Origin: Desulfobacterales bacterium
GTDB lineage: Bacteria; Desulfobacterota; Desulfobacteria; Desulfobacterales; JAFDCJ01
Reading direction: 5' to 3'
DNA: 20,782 nucleotides
Assembly (NCBI GenBank): GCA_029932495.1
Contig: JAOZPY010000012.1
Span: 1 to 20,782 of the forward strand
Shown in pieces: positions 13,357 to 20,782 of this stretch. Every line of letters starts with the position of its first letter. The stretch's first letter is position 1. Below the pieces are notes generated by a model. The model worked only from the letters and a program-made list of their open reading frames with translations. It was not told where the DNA came from and ran no database searches. Both the position numbers and the translations under genes were made by a program.

Positions 13357-15171
13357 ATGGCACAGGTAATAGCAGACCGGCGGGACCTGGATTTTGTACT
13401 CTATGAACAGCTCCACGTCGATGAGATGACCCAGCTTGACAGGTTCAAGGATTTTAACCGGAAAACCTTTGACATGATCATCACCGAGGCTCGCAATTTT
13501 GCGGTTAAAGAGGTGCTGCCCACATGCGCCGAGGGGGATAAGGAGGGTGTGGTTTTTGAAGATGGAAAGGTCAAAGTGCCCCAGTGTTTCCATCGTGCTT
13601 TTGAACTGCTGGTGGAAGGCGAGTGGACATCGCTGATGGAAGATCCCCAGTGGGGCGGCCAGGGACTGCCGGTATGCATTTCCCAGGCGGTAGGGGAATA
13701 TCTGTATGGTGCCAACTGGGCGGTCATGAATTACGGAAACATGGGCCATGGCACTGGAAAAATGATTGAAATTTTCGGTACGCCCCAGCAAAAAGAAATG
13801 TTCATCAAAAAACTTTACACCGGCCAGTGGGGCGGCACCATGCTGCTGACCGAGTCCCAGGCCGGATCCGATGTGGGGGCGCTGACTACCACGGCGGTTA
13901 AAAATTCCGATGGCACTTACTCGATTACCGGGGACAAGATTTTTATCACCAACGGGGAACACGACCTGACTGAAAATATCATCCACCCGGTGCTGGCGCG
14001 CATCGAGGGAGATCCGCCGGGAACCCGGGGCATCTCCCTTTTCATTGTTCCCAAGATCTGGGTCAATGAAGACGGCAGTCTCGCAGAACCGAATGACATT
14101 GCCTGTACGGGCATCGAGGAAAAAATGGGGATTCATGCCAGCTGCACCTGCAGCATGGCCCTGGGAGGAAAGGGCCGTTGCCGGGGGCTGCTTTTGGGCG
14201 AGCAATGCAAGGGCATGAAAATCATGTTTTACATGATGAATGAAGCTCGGCTGGGGGTCGGGTTCCAGGCTTTCAATTATGCTTCCACCGCTTACCTGTA
14301 TGCCGTCAACTATGCCAAAGAACGGTTGCAGGGCCGGGACTTGTCGGAGGCAAAAAATCACGCCGCCCCCCCGGTGCCCATTATCCGCCATCCGGATGTG
14401 CGCCGGATGCTGCTGGAAATGAAGGCTTACGTGGAAGGCATGCGCAGTTTTGTTTATTTTGTGGGACAGTGCCTTGACCGCGAACTGCTGTCCGTCGATG
14501 AAGACCAGCGCACTTACTACAAGGGGTTTGCTGATTTGCTGACGCCGTTGGTCAAGGCCTATTGCTCCCAGCGCGGATTTGACGTTTGTGTGCAGGCCGT
14601 GCAGGTTTTTGGCGGATACGGCTATACGAAGGAATACCCGGTGGAACAGCTGGTTCGGGATTGCAAAATCACGTCCATTTACGAGGGTACCGACGGCATC
14701 CAGGCCATGGACCTTTTGGGGCGCAAGCTGGGCATGGCCAAGGGCCAGGTGTTCATAAATTTTCTCGGGGAGATTCAAAAGGCCATTTCCCTGGCCAGGC
14801 AAGCCGGTGGGCTGGAAACGCTGGCCGCCGAAGTCGAAAAAGCCGTCAGCCGTCTGGGCGAGGTGGCCATGCACATCGGCAAAAGCGCCATGTCGCCGGA
14901 ATTTAAAATCGCCTTTGCATTTGCCTTTCCGTTTCTGGAAGTTATGGGTGATGTAATTGTGGCTTGGATGCTTTTGTGGCGCGCCGCTTTGGCGAAACAG
15001 AAGCTTGAAGCCGGTGCTAAAAAGAAGGACGTGGATTTTTATGAAGGACAGCTTAAAACCGCCGAGTTTTTTATCCAGGTCAAGCTGCCGACGACTTTCG
15101 GCAAAATGGACAGCATCCTGAAAAGCAACGGGGCGGTGGTTGAAATTTCAGAAGCTGGTTTTGGTGGCTGA
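13357..15171 (+). CDS. Acyl-CoA dehydrogenase, long (about 600-residue) type, copy 1
   Basis: FAD enzyme that forms the 2,3 double bond of an acyl-CoA. 604 residues, longer than classic 380-residue members because of extra N- and C-terminal segments typical of the DmdC/AcdA-like branch. The N-terminal helical domain (about 40-160) is followed by the FAD/substrate block MLLTESQAGSDVGALTT and ITGDKIFITNGEHD, then MMNEARLGVGFQA. The flavin end is QVFGGYGYTKEYPVEQLVRD, with the catalytic base E443 in IYEGTDGIQAMDLLGRK. The C-terminal DUF-like domain (about 470-604) ends KSNGAVVEISEAGFGG. The start has an excellent GGAGG. A synthetase alpha subunit starts 1 nt after the stop, so they are translationally linked. 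About 600-residue relatives include 3-methylmercaptopropionyl-CoA dehydrogenase, but the substrate is not established. Confidence 0.95.
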   Translation: MAQVIADRRDLDFVLYEQLHVDEMTQLDRFKDFNRKTFDMIITEARNFAVKEVLPTCAEGDKEGVVFEDGKVKVPQCFHRAFELLVEGEWTSLMEDPQWGGQGLPVCISQAVGEYLYGANWAVMNYGNMGHGTGKMIEIFGTPQQKEMFIKKLYTGQWGGTMLLTESQAGSDVGALTTTAVKNSDGTYSITGDKIFITNGEHDLTENIIHPVLARIEGDPPGTRGISLFIVPKIWVNEDGSLAEPNDIACTGIEEKMGIHASCTCSMALGGKGRCRGLLLGEQCKGMKIMFYMMNEARLGVGFQAFNYASTAYLYAVNYAKERLQGRDLSEAKNHAAPPVPIIRHPDVRRMLLEMKAYVEGMRSFVYFVGQCLDRELLSVDEDQRTYYKGFADLLTPLVKAYCSQRGFDVCVQAVQVFGGYGYTKEYPVEQLVRDCKITSIYEGTDGIQAMDLLGRKLGMAKGQVFINFLGEIQKAISLARQAGGLETLAAEVEKAVSRLGEVAMHIGKSAMSPEFKIAFAFAFPFLEVMGDVIVAWMLLWRAALAKQKLEAGAKKKDVDFYEGQLKTAEFFIQVKLPTTFGKMDSILKSNGAVVEISEAGFGG

Positions 15172-15172
15172 A

Positions 15173-16555
15173 ATGGAATTTTTTTTCAAACCCCGGGGCA
15201 TCGCTCTTGTGGGCGCATCTTCAAATCCCAATAAAGGCGGCAATTCCATTCTCACCAACCTGGTGCGCGGCTTCAAGGGGCCGATTTATCCCGTCAATCC
15301 CCGCTATGATGAAATTGGCGGCTTGGCCTGCTATCCATCTGTTTTGGATGTACCGGACCCGGTGGATTTGGCGATCGTTTTCGTTGGGGCTGAAATGACG
15401 CTTAAAGCTGTGCGCGAATGTGCCCAACGCGGCCTGCGCGGAGTGATGATTCAATCCGCCGGCTTTGCCGAAAGCGGCCAGCAGGGCCGGCAACTCCAGG
15501 CCGAACTGCAGGCCATCCGGCGCGATACGGGCTTGCGCCTGTGGGGGCCCAACTGCATGGGTTTGGTGGATGGCGTCAACCGGCAGGTTTTTTCCTTTGT
15601 TTCGCCGTCCATCTGGGACGAAGGGCTGGTGCCCGGCCGGGTGTCACTGGTGGTGCAAAGCGGGATGCTTTCCGCCGGGTTTTTGATCGATATCATGACC
15701 CACGGAACCATGGGGATCAGCAAGGCATGCTCCATCGGCAACAAGGTGGACGTGGATGAATGCGACCTGCTGCAATACCTGGTGGAGGATCCGGATACCG
15801 GTTGTATCGGGATGTACCTCGAGTCCATAGCAGATGGCCGCCGGTTTCTCGATATCTGCCGCCGTTGTGACAAGCCCATCGTGGTTTTAAAAGGCGGTAA
15901 AAGCAAAAAGGGTGCGGCGGCTGCGCTCAGCCATACCGCCAGTATTGCCGGCAACCGGGCGGTGGTTAGCGGAGCCCTGGCCCAGGCGGGTGTGATCGAG
16001 GCCCAGGGGTTTATGCAACTGATCGACCTGTCCAGAACCCTGGCGGTTTACCCGGAAATCAAGGTGAAAAACCGACCCCCCAGGATTGCCGTGCTGACGT
16101 TTTCCGGCGGCGCCGGTATCGTTTCTTCGGATTTTATCGAACGCCATGGACTTGAGTTGGCCGATCTTGGTGCGGCCGCGAAAAACGACCTGCAGGAGGT
16201 GTTCCCAGAATGGATGCCGGTATCCAACCCGGTGGACCTGTGGCCGGCCATTGAGCGCAAGGGCCCGGATGTTGCCTGGGGCCGGGCCTTTAATGCGGTT
16301 TTTGCTGACCCGGGTGTCGATGCGGTGTTTTTCCATGTATTTGTGGGGGGATTTTCAGGAAGTTATGAATTATCTTCGATTGCGAAAATAGCGCAGGCCG
16401 GCAATAAACCTGTTTTTGGGTGGCTGCTGGGAAAACAAACGGAAGCGCATAGCTTTATGATGCGGGCCAGTGAAGCAGGAATCCCGGTTTTCAGGGAAAT
16501 TCCGCGGGCCGTGGAGTGCATGGCAGCTGCTTTAAAGCGTAAAAAGGGACTATAA
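15173..16555 (+). CDS. ADP-forming acyl-CoA synthetase, alpha subunit (CoA-binding)
   Basis: One half of an NDP-forming acyl-CoA synthetase, which converts an acyl-CoA, ADP and phosphate to the acid, CoA and ATP, or the reverse. 460 residues. The N-terminal CoA-binding domain shows ALVGASSNPNKGGNSILTNL and YPVNPRYDEIGG. The second, succinyl-CoA-ligase-like domain holds the phosphorylated histidine H254 in ALSHTASIAGN. The third domain carries TFSGGAGIVSSDF. The ATP-grasp beta part, present in the fused 700-residue enzymes, is absent, and no such gene follows; the next gene is a convergent amidase. Either the partner is elsewhere or the alpha subunit has another role. The ATG at 15173 lies 1 nt after the dehydrogenase stop; a TTG at 15140 would overlap it. 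The link suggests energy conservation from the product of the dehydrogenase pathway (inference). Confidence 0.88.
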   Translation: MEFFFKPRGIALVGASSNPNKGGNSILTNLVRGFKGPIYPVNPRYDEIGGLACYPSVLDVPDPVDLAIVFVGAEMTLKAVRECAQRGLRGVMIQSAGFAESGQQGRQLQAELQAIRRDTGLRLWGPNCMGLVDGVNRQVFSFVSPSIWDEGLVPGRVSLVVQSGMLSAGFLIDIMTHGTMGISKACSIGNKVDVDECDLLQYLVEDPDTGCIGMYLESIADGRRFLDICRRCDKPIVVLKGGKSKKGAAAALSHTASIAGNRAVVSGALAQAGVIEAQGFMQLIDLSRTLAVYPEIKVKNRPPRIAVLTFSGGAGIVSSDFIERHGLELADLGAAAKNDLQEVFPEWMPVSNPVDLWPAIERKGPDVAWGRAFNAVFADPGVDAVFFHVFVGGFSGSYELSSIAKIAQAGNKPVFGWLLGKQTEAHSFMMRASEAGIPVFREIPRAVECMAAALKRKKGL

Positions 16556-16668
16556 ATCTTAATGTAATTGAGCGGTAAATTTTTCTTCAAGGTACCCGAA
16601 TCGGTTGACAATATAAAAAGAACACCGGCGGCGAAAACATGTATGCTAAACGCTTGTTGTTTCGCATG

Positions 16669-18072
16669 CTATTTCGGATCAATGGGAGTAAATGGTTCCA
16701 CACGTTGCTCGATGGCCTCGCCGGCGTCCAGGCAAATATCTTCACGGTAACGGGTCGCGATGACCTGGACCGCCTGGGGGAGCCCATCAATCACCCCCAC
16801 CGGCACAACGGCTGACGGCAGGCCCAGCAGGTTCATTGTGGTCACCAGTCGCAGTGAGGTGACAAATTCGTTCAATGTATCTTTTGATAGATCGGCTCCT
16901 ACCGCAAACGGTGGACTGGTGGTAACCGGTCCTACGACGATGGGATATTTTTCCAGAAACAAGGACCATTCGCGTGCGATGCGGTTGCGATCCGCCAGTG
17001 CGAAAGCATAGCCCGCAATATCCAGCGTTGGGTACATCTCGGTGACGAGATTTAGGAAAGAAACGGCATCCTGGGAAATGATCGGCTGAATCAAGGCCAT
17101 GATCAGGGTATTGATTTCGGTGGTTGCCAGGCGGGCCCACATCTGGTTGGCTTCCGCCACCAGCGGCACATCGACTTCCTGGATTTCGTAGCCGGCATCG
17201 GCCAGCGCCTGGGCCGCTTTTCCCACCCCGGCGGCAACGGAAGGGTCCACCCCCAGACCACCTGGATTTTTTGTCACGGCAACCTTAACAGGCCCCGGTA
17301 CCGGAGGGCCGGGCAAAGGTGCCGGTACCCACCAGGGATCCCGGGAATCCCCTTCGCTCATGGCCGCCAGGGCGACACGCAAATCTTTTATATGACGGGC
17401 CATGGGGCCCTGTACCCCGAACAGCTGCACTGTAAACATCGGTTCTGTAGGCGCAAGCGATGACGCAAAGGGGACGCGTCCCATGGTTGGTCGGATAGCG
17501 GTTGTGCCGGCGCATTGCGACGGCCAGCGCAGGGATCCGCCATAATCATTGCCCATTCCCAGCGGGGTCATGCCGGTGGCCAGCGCAACGGCCTCTCCAG
17601 CGCTGGAACCTCCCGGGGTTCGCGATGCATCCCAGGGGTTGCGGGTGGCACCGTGCAGTGCATTGTCTGTGTGCCAGCGCAGGCCGAATTCCGGCAGATT
17701 GGTGCGTGCAATCGGAATTGCCCCCGCTTTTTTCATATTCGCTATATGGGGTGCATCCACGGGCGGCAGCGCTTCGGCAAAAGCCGGAACACCTTCTGTG
17801 GTTGCACTGCCGGTCAGGTCGATATTTTCCTTGACTGTAAACGGGACACCATGCAACGGGCCGAGCTTATCGCCGACGGCCACCGCCTTGTCAGCTTTGG
17901 CTGCCATATCCAGCGCATCTTCGGCCAGCACGGCCGTAATTGCATTCACCCGCTCATTGACACTTTCAATACGATCCAGGTGAGCCTGCACTGCTTGCCG
18001 GCACGAAATCTGCTTTTCTCGAATGGCCTTTGCCAGATCAATCGCGCTCCAACGCCAAATTTTTGTGTCCAT
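16669..18072 (-). CDS. Amidase-signature-family hydrolase
   Basis: Hydrolyses an amide to a carboxylic acid and ammonia (or an amine). 467 residues. The Ser-cisSer-Lys triad is visible as K81 in PFTVKENID, S156 in TPGGSSAGEA and S180 in DYGGSLRWPS; GATRNPWD is the preceding signature block. It is not GatA: no gatB or gatC is near and the C-terminal half differs from GatA. The frame is open to 18096, but the ATG at 18072 has GAGGAG nine nt upstream and starts MDTKIWRWSA, so it is preferred. It follows an acyl-CoA dehydrogenase after 31 nt in the same direction, which suggests that it supplies an acid to that pathway (inference). The 113 nt after its stop (16556-16668) show no clear terminator. 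Confidence 0.92.
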   Translation of the reverse strand: MDTKIWRWSAIDLAKAIREKQISCRQAVQAHLDRIESVNERVNAITAVLAEDALDMAAKADKAVAVGDKLGPLHGVPFTVKENIDLTGSATTEGVPAFAEALPPVDAPHIANMKKAGAIPIARTNLPEFGLRWHTDNALHGATRNPWDASRTPGGSSAGEAVALATGMTPLGMGNDYGGSLRWPSQCAGTTAIRPTMGRVPFASSLAPTEPMFTVQLFGVQGPMARHIKDLRVALAAMSEGDSRDPWWVPAPLPGPPVPGPVKVAVTKNPGGLGVDPSVAAGVGKAAQALADAGYEIQEVDVPLVAEANQMWARLATTEINTLIMALIQPIISQDAVSFLNLVTEMYPTLDIAGYAFALADRNRIAREWSLFLEKYPIVVGPVTTSPPFAVGADLSKDTLNEFVTSLRLVTTMNLLGLPSAVVPVGVIDGLPQAVQVIATRYREDICLDAGEAIEQRVEPFTPIDPK

Positions 18073-18103
18073 AATACATTTCTCCTCTATAGGCACCGCA
18101 TGA

Positions 18104-19909
18104 TCAATCGTTAAAATGCTCAGGCTGTGTCTTCACTGTCAGTCCGTCGCTTTCCAGCAGACGTTTTTCGAGTCCCAGAGTTTTAGGCAGTTCGTAGGCG
18201 AAAAAGTATTGCAGCGTCATCATTTTTCCCTCGTAAAAGTTTACGTCGCCTTTCTTAACGCCGTTTTGCAATGCTTTTTGGACGGCGATGCCCTGCAGCA
18301 GCCATTGCCAGGCAACCGTGACGATACCGAAAAATTCGAGGTAGAGGGTAGCATCGGCTAAAAACAGTTCGGCGCCCTTGCCCTGGGCAACTTCAAGCAG
18401 ATGCTGCGTGACCTGCTGGAGTCTGTCCAGGGCTTCTTTCAGTTGACGGGCCGGTTTTCTTAGCTCCCCGAATCGGTCTGCATCCTCGGTGGCTTGCTGC
18501 AGTTCGGCACCATAGAGCAAAAACGCCTGGCCGTTTTGCATCAACACCTTGCGGCCCAGCAGGTCCATTCCCTGGATGCCGGTGGTGCCTTCGTGGATGG
18601 GATGGATCCGGCAGTCGCGGTAGTATTGCTCCAGGGGGTAATCATCGCAGTAACCGGAGCCGCCCAGGCATTGCAGCCCCTGGCTGATGGACTGGATGCC
18701 CATTTCCGAAGGGTAGGTTTTGGCCACCGGCGTTAAAATTTCCAGCAGAAGATGATATTTTTCTTTTTCCGCTTCTGATACCACTTTCATCAAATCCACG
18801 TATTTGCTGCATTGCATGATGATTGCAAGGGCGCCTTCCACCACGGCGCGCTGAAACAGCAGCATGCGTTTGACATCGGCATGTTCGATAATGAGCACCG
18901 GCGGCAGGGTGGGATCCTTGTGGCTAACCTTGCGGCCCTGGCGGCGGGTTTTGGCGTAATCCAGGGCGGCATAGTAGGCGGCAGTGGCCATGGCCGTGGC
19001 CCCCATGCCCACACCAATGCGCGCTTCGTTCATCATCTGGAACATGTATTTGAGTCCCTCGTGGGGTTGGCCCACCAGCCAGCCGCGGCAGTCATTTTTA
19101 TCTCCCATGCTCAGCTGTACGATGGGACATCCCCGATAGCCCAGTTTGTGATAAACACCGGAGGCCGCCACATCATTGGCCTCAAGTTCGCCTTCGGGAC
19201 CGATGCGTTTTTTGGGAACTACGAAAAGAGATATCCCCTTGACGCCGGCCGGCGCACCGGCGATTTTGGCCAGCATGAGATGCACCACATTTTCGACGCC
19301 GTCATGGTCCCCGGCGGAGATAAAGATTTTCTGCCCCCTGATCAAATAATAGTCCTGGTCCGTGGGCTCGGCCGTGGTGGTGATGTCCGAAAGAGAAGAG
19401 CCGGCCTCGGGTTCGGTCAGGGCCATGGTGCCCTGCCACTTGCCGACATGCATGTGGGGCACATAGATTTCGTAAAGTTTGCGGCTGCCGAATGATTCGA
19501 TCAGATGCGATGCACCGTAAGTCAGCCCCGCATAGGTAAAAGCCGAATAATTGGCAGCCTGGAAAATGAAATCGCAGGTGTCCGCGAGCAGGTTTGGCAG
19601 CTGGTCCCCGCCGTGTTCGAAGGGGACCCGGCTGGCAATCCAGCCGCCTTCGCCGAGCTGCTGCATGATCGTTTTGACCGCCGGGTGCACCCGGACCTGC
19701 CCCTTGATCAGTTCGGGCGGATTGCGGTCCATCTCTTCGAAAATAGGAAAGAGAAGATTTTTTGCCAGTTTGACGGCTTCTTTGACGGTCATGTCAAAAA
19801 GTTTGCGATTATGTTCACCATAATAATCATAGCCGGTCAGGGACTCAACCTCAAATACTTCATGGAGCAAAAAAAAGATGTTGCGTTCGCTTACGAATTT
19901 AGCTACCAC
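18104..19909 (-). CDS. Acyl-CoA dehydrogenase, long (about 600-residue) type, copy 2
   Basis: 601 residues, a paralogue of the enzyme at 13357: both share EVESL/DEMTQL-like N-termini, MALTEPEAGSSLSDITTTAE with GQKIFISAGDHDGVENVVH, MMNEARIGVGMGA, and LQCLGGSGYCDDYPLEQYYRD. The catalytic base is E440 in HEGTTGIQGMDLLGRK. The C-terminal segment includes KKGDVNFYEGK, echoed as KKKDVDFYEGQ in copy 1, so both have the same extended architecture. The GTG start at 19909 has a full AGGAGG site. It begins 9 nt after the stop of a 3-hydroxyacyl-CoA dehydrogenase, which points to co-transcription and to the same beta-oxidation route. The sequences differ widely between copies, so the substrates probably differ too. 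Confidence 0.95.
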   Translation of the reverse strand: MVAKFVSERNIFFLLHEVFEVESLTGYDYYGEHNRKLFDMTVKEAVKLAKNLLFPIFEEMDRNPPELIKGQVRVHPAVKTIMQQLGEGGWIASRVPFEHGGDQLPNLLADTCDFIFQAANYSAFTYAGLTYGASHLIESFGSRKLYEIYVPHMHVGKWQGTMALTEPEAGSSLSDITTTAEPTDQDYYLIRGQKIFISAGDHDGVENVVHLMLAKIAGAPAGVKGISLFVVPKKRIGPEGELEANDVAASGVYHKLGYRGCPIVQLSMGDKNDCRGWLVGQPHEGLKYMFQMMNEARIGVGMGATAMATAAYYAALDYAKTRRQGRKVSHKDPTLPPVLIIEHADVKRMLLFQRAVVEGALAIIMQCSKYVDLMKVVSEAEKEKYHLLLEILTPVAKTYPSEMGIQSISQGLQCLGGSGYCDDYPLEQYYRDCRIHPIHEGTTGIQGMDLLGRKVLMQNGQAFLLYGAELQQATEDADRFGELRKPARQLKEALDRLQQVTQHLLEVAQGKGAELFLADATLYLEFFGIVTVAWQWLLQGIAVQKALQNGVKKGDVNFYEGKMMTLQYFFAYELPKTLGLEKRLLESDGLTVKTQPEHFND

Positions 19910-19918
19910 CCCGGCCTC

Positions 19919-20782
19919 CTATTTTTTAGTGTAGTCATACCACCCCTTGCCGGTTTTCTGGCCGTACTCGCCTTTGACGTACTTTTCCACTACGCTGGGG
20001 CTTGGCAGATCCCGGGGGTCGCCGCTTTTTCTGAAAGCTTCCATGTTCATGATGTAGGTCAGGTCGATGCCGGTCAGGTCCATCAGGCGAAAAGTTCCCA
20101 TGGGATGCCCGGCGCCGTAAACCTGGGCCTTGTCGATATCTTCCATGCTGGCTACGCCCATATCCAGCAGCCACAGGGCTTCACGCATGATGGCATGAAA
20201 AATACGATTGAGCAAAAAGCCCTCGACTTCTTTTTTCAGATGCACGGGGACCTTTTCGAGCTTTTCACAAAGCGCCATGGAGATCTGGCGGGTTTCATCG
20301 GAGACATGAGGTCCCTGGACGACTTCCACCAGCTTCATCACCAGCGCCGGGTTGAAAAAATGGACGTTGAGTACCTTGTCCGGTCGCGCGGTGACGTCGG
20401 CAATTTTTGAACTGACGATTGCCGAGCTGTTGGTGGCCAGGATGGCATGTGGCGGGGCCATCTTGTCCAGATCCGCGAAAACCTTGCGCTTGATATCCAA
20501 TACTTCCAGGACCGCCTCGATAACATAATCGGCGTCTTTGACGGCCTCGGCCATGTCAGCGGTGAACGAAATCCGCTGTCTGGCGGCCTCGGCTTCTTCC
20601 CTGCTCAGGCGTCCTTTTTCAACCCGGCCGGCCAGGTAGGTGTCGGCAAAATTTTCCGCTTTTTGAAGAATCTTTTCATTGATGTCGGTGCACACGGTGC
20701 GGTACCCGTGGATGGCGCACAGCATGGATATCTGGTGCCCCATGTTGCCGGCGCCGATAATGGCGATGTTTTTGATGTCGTC
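19919..20782 (-). CDS. 3-hydroxyacyl-CoA dehydrogenase (copy 2), 5' end beyond window
   Basis: 288 codons visible, open to the window edge. The leading residues DDIKNIAIIGAGNMGHQ show the Rossmann motif GAGNMG about 10 residues from the edge, so only a few N-terminal residues are missing. Other blocks are ILATNSSAI, NVHFFNPALVMKLVEVV with the catalytic His and Glu pair, and GFLLNRIFHAIMREALWLLDMGVAS. The C-terminus ends KTGKGWYDYTKK. It uses NAD to oxidise 3-hydroxyacyl-CoA. It is the paralogue of the gene at 12187 and is paired with dehydrogenase copy 2 just as copy 1 faces dehydrogenase copy 1. The stop lies 9 nt before the next start. Confidence 0.94.
   Translation of the reverse strand, partial: DDIKNIAIIGAGNMGHQISMLCAIHGYRTVCTDINEKILQKAENFADTYLAGRVEKGRLSREEAEAARQRISFTADMAEAVKDADYVIEAVLEVLDIKRKVFADLDKMAPPHAILATNSSAIVSSKIADVTARPDKVLNVHFFNPALVMKLVEVVQGPHVSDETRQISMALCEKLEKVPVHLKKEVEGFLLNRIFHAIMREALWLLDMGVASMEDIDKAQVYGAGHPMGTFRLMDLTGIDLTYIMNMEAFRKSGDPRDLPSPSVVEKYVKGEYGQKTGKGWYDYTKK

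Noticed and set aside
13330..14874. Long minus-strand frame (514 residues) opposite the acyl-CoA dehydrogenase
   Set aside because: Antisense shadow; no ribosome site and no motif, while the plus strand is a complete dehydrogenase.
16604..16618. TTGACA followed by ATATAAAA in the gap before the amidase end
   Set aside because: Spacing between the two boxes is far too short for a promoter, and the gene downstream on that strand would be antisense to the amidase.

Overview
The window reads as chromosomal DNA from an anaerobic, fatty-acid- or aromatic-acid-oxidising bacterium. My best guess is a sulfate-reducing Desulfobacterota (Desulfobacterales-like). This rests on four things: the NIL-domain dicluster ferredoxin beside tRNA thiolation genes, two long (about 600-residue) acyl-CoA dehydrogenases with matching 3-hydroxyacyl-CoA dehydrogenases, an ADP-forming acyl-CoA synthetase alpha subunit, and moderate GC. 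The assignment is an inference from gene content.

Layout. (1) 1-1000: the 5' part of ribF (minus, running off the left edge), then a tRNA-Leu(CAG) on the plus strand with its own promoter and a strong hairpin terminator. (2) 1016-4608: a minus-strand unit read from a good sigma70-like promoter. It runs NIL-ferredoxin, mnmA, mtaB and cyclophilin; the first three are overlapped and probably translationally coupled. mnmA and mtaB both insert sulfur into tRNA, so the ferredoxin is a plausible redox or sulfur-handling partner. (3) 4682-6925: a 717-residue protein joining a PlsC-like acyltransferase to an alpha/beta hydrolase, with its own promoter. (4) 6926-8526: a loose cluster of small accessory genes (DUF4156-like lipoprotein, a 54-residue ribbon-helix-helix protein, a tandem PilZ protein). 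They are separated by an unusual intergenic repeat whose head is the palindrome CAACGTTG. (5) 8700-9836: a solitary SPPY-type DNA methyltransferase (minus). (6) 10045-11762: pgk followed by an AT-rich brnT/brnA toxin-antitoxin pair. (7) 11841-20782: acyl-CoA metabolism. An ABM-domain protein and a 3-hydroxyacyl-CoA dehydrogenase (minus) diverge from an acyl-CoA dehydrogenase plus acyl-CoA synthetase alpha subunit (plus). Convergent to these is a minus-strand unit of 3-hydroxyacyl-CoA dehydrogenase, acyl-CoA dehydrogenase and amidase.

How they fit together. Regions 7a and 7b look like two paralogous beta-oxidation modules. Each supplies the first (dehydrogenase) and third (hydroxyacyl dehydrogenase) steps; no hydratase or thiolase is seen here. 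The synthetase alpha subunit lacks its ATP-grasp partner in the window, and the amidase may feed an acid into the second module. The most promising less-described points are the ferredoxin-MnmA-MtaB thiolation operon (MnmA carries a CxxC plus a third cysteine), the acyltransferase-hydrolase fusion, and the CAACGTTG-headed repeats around the small RHH gene. I see no CRISPR array, prophage, transposase or recognisable defence operon beyond brnTA and the orphan methyltransferase.
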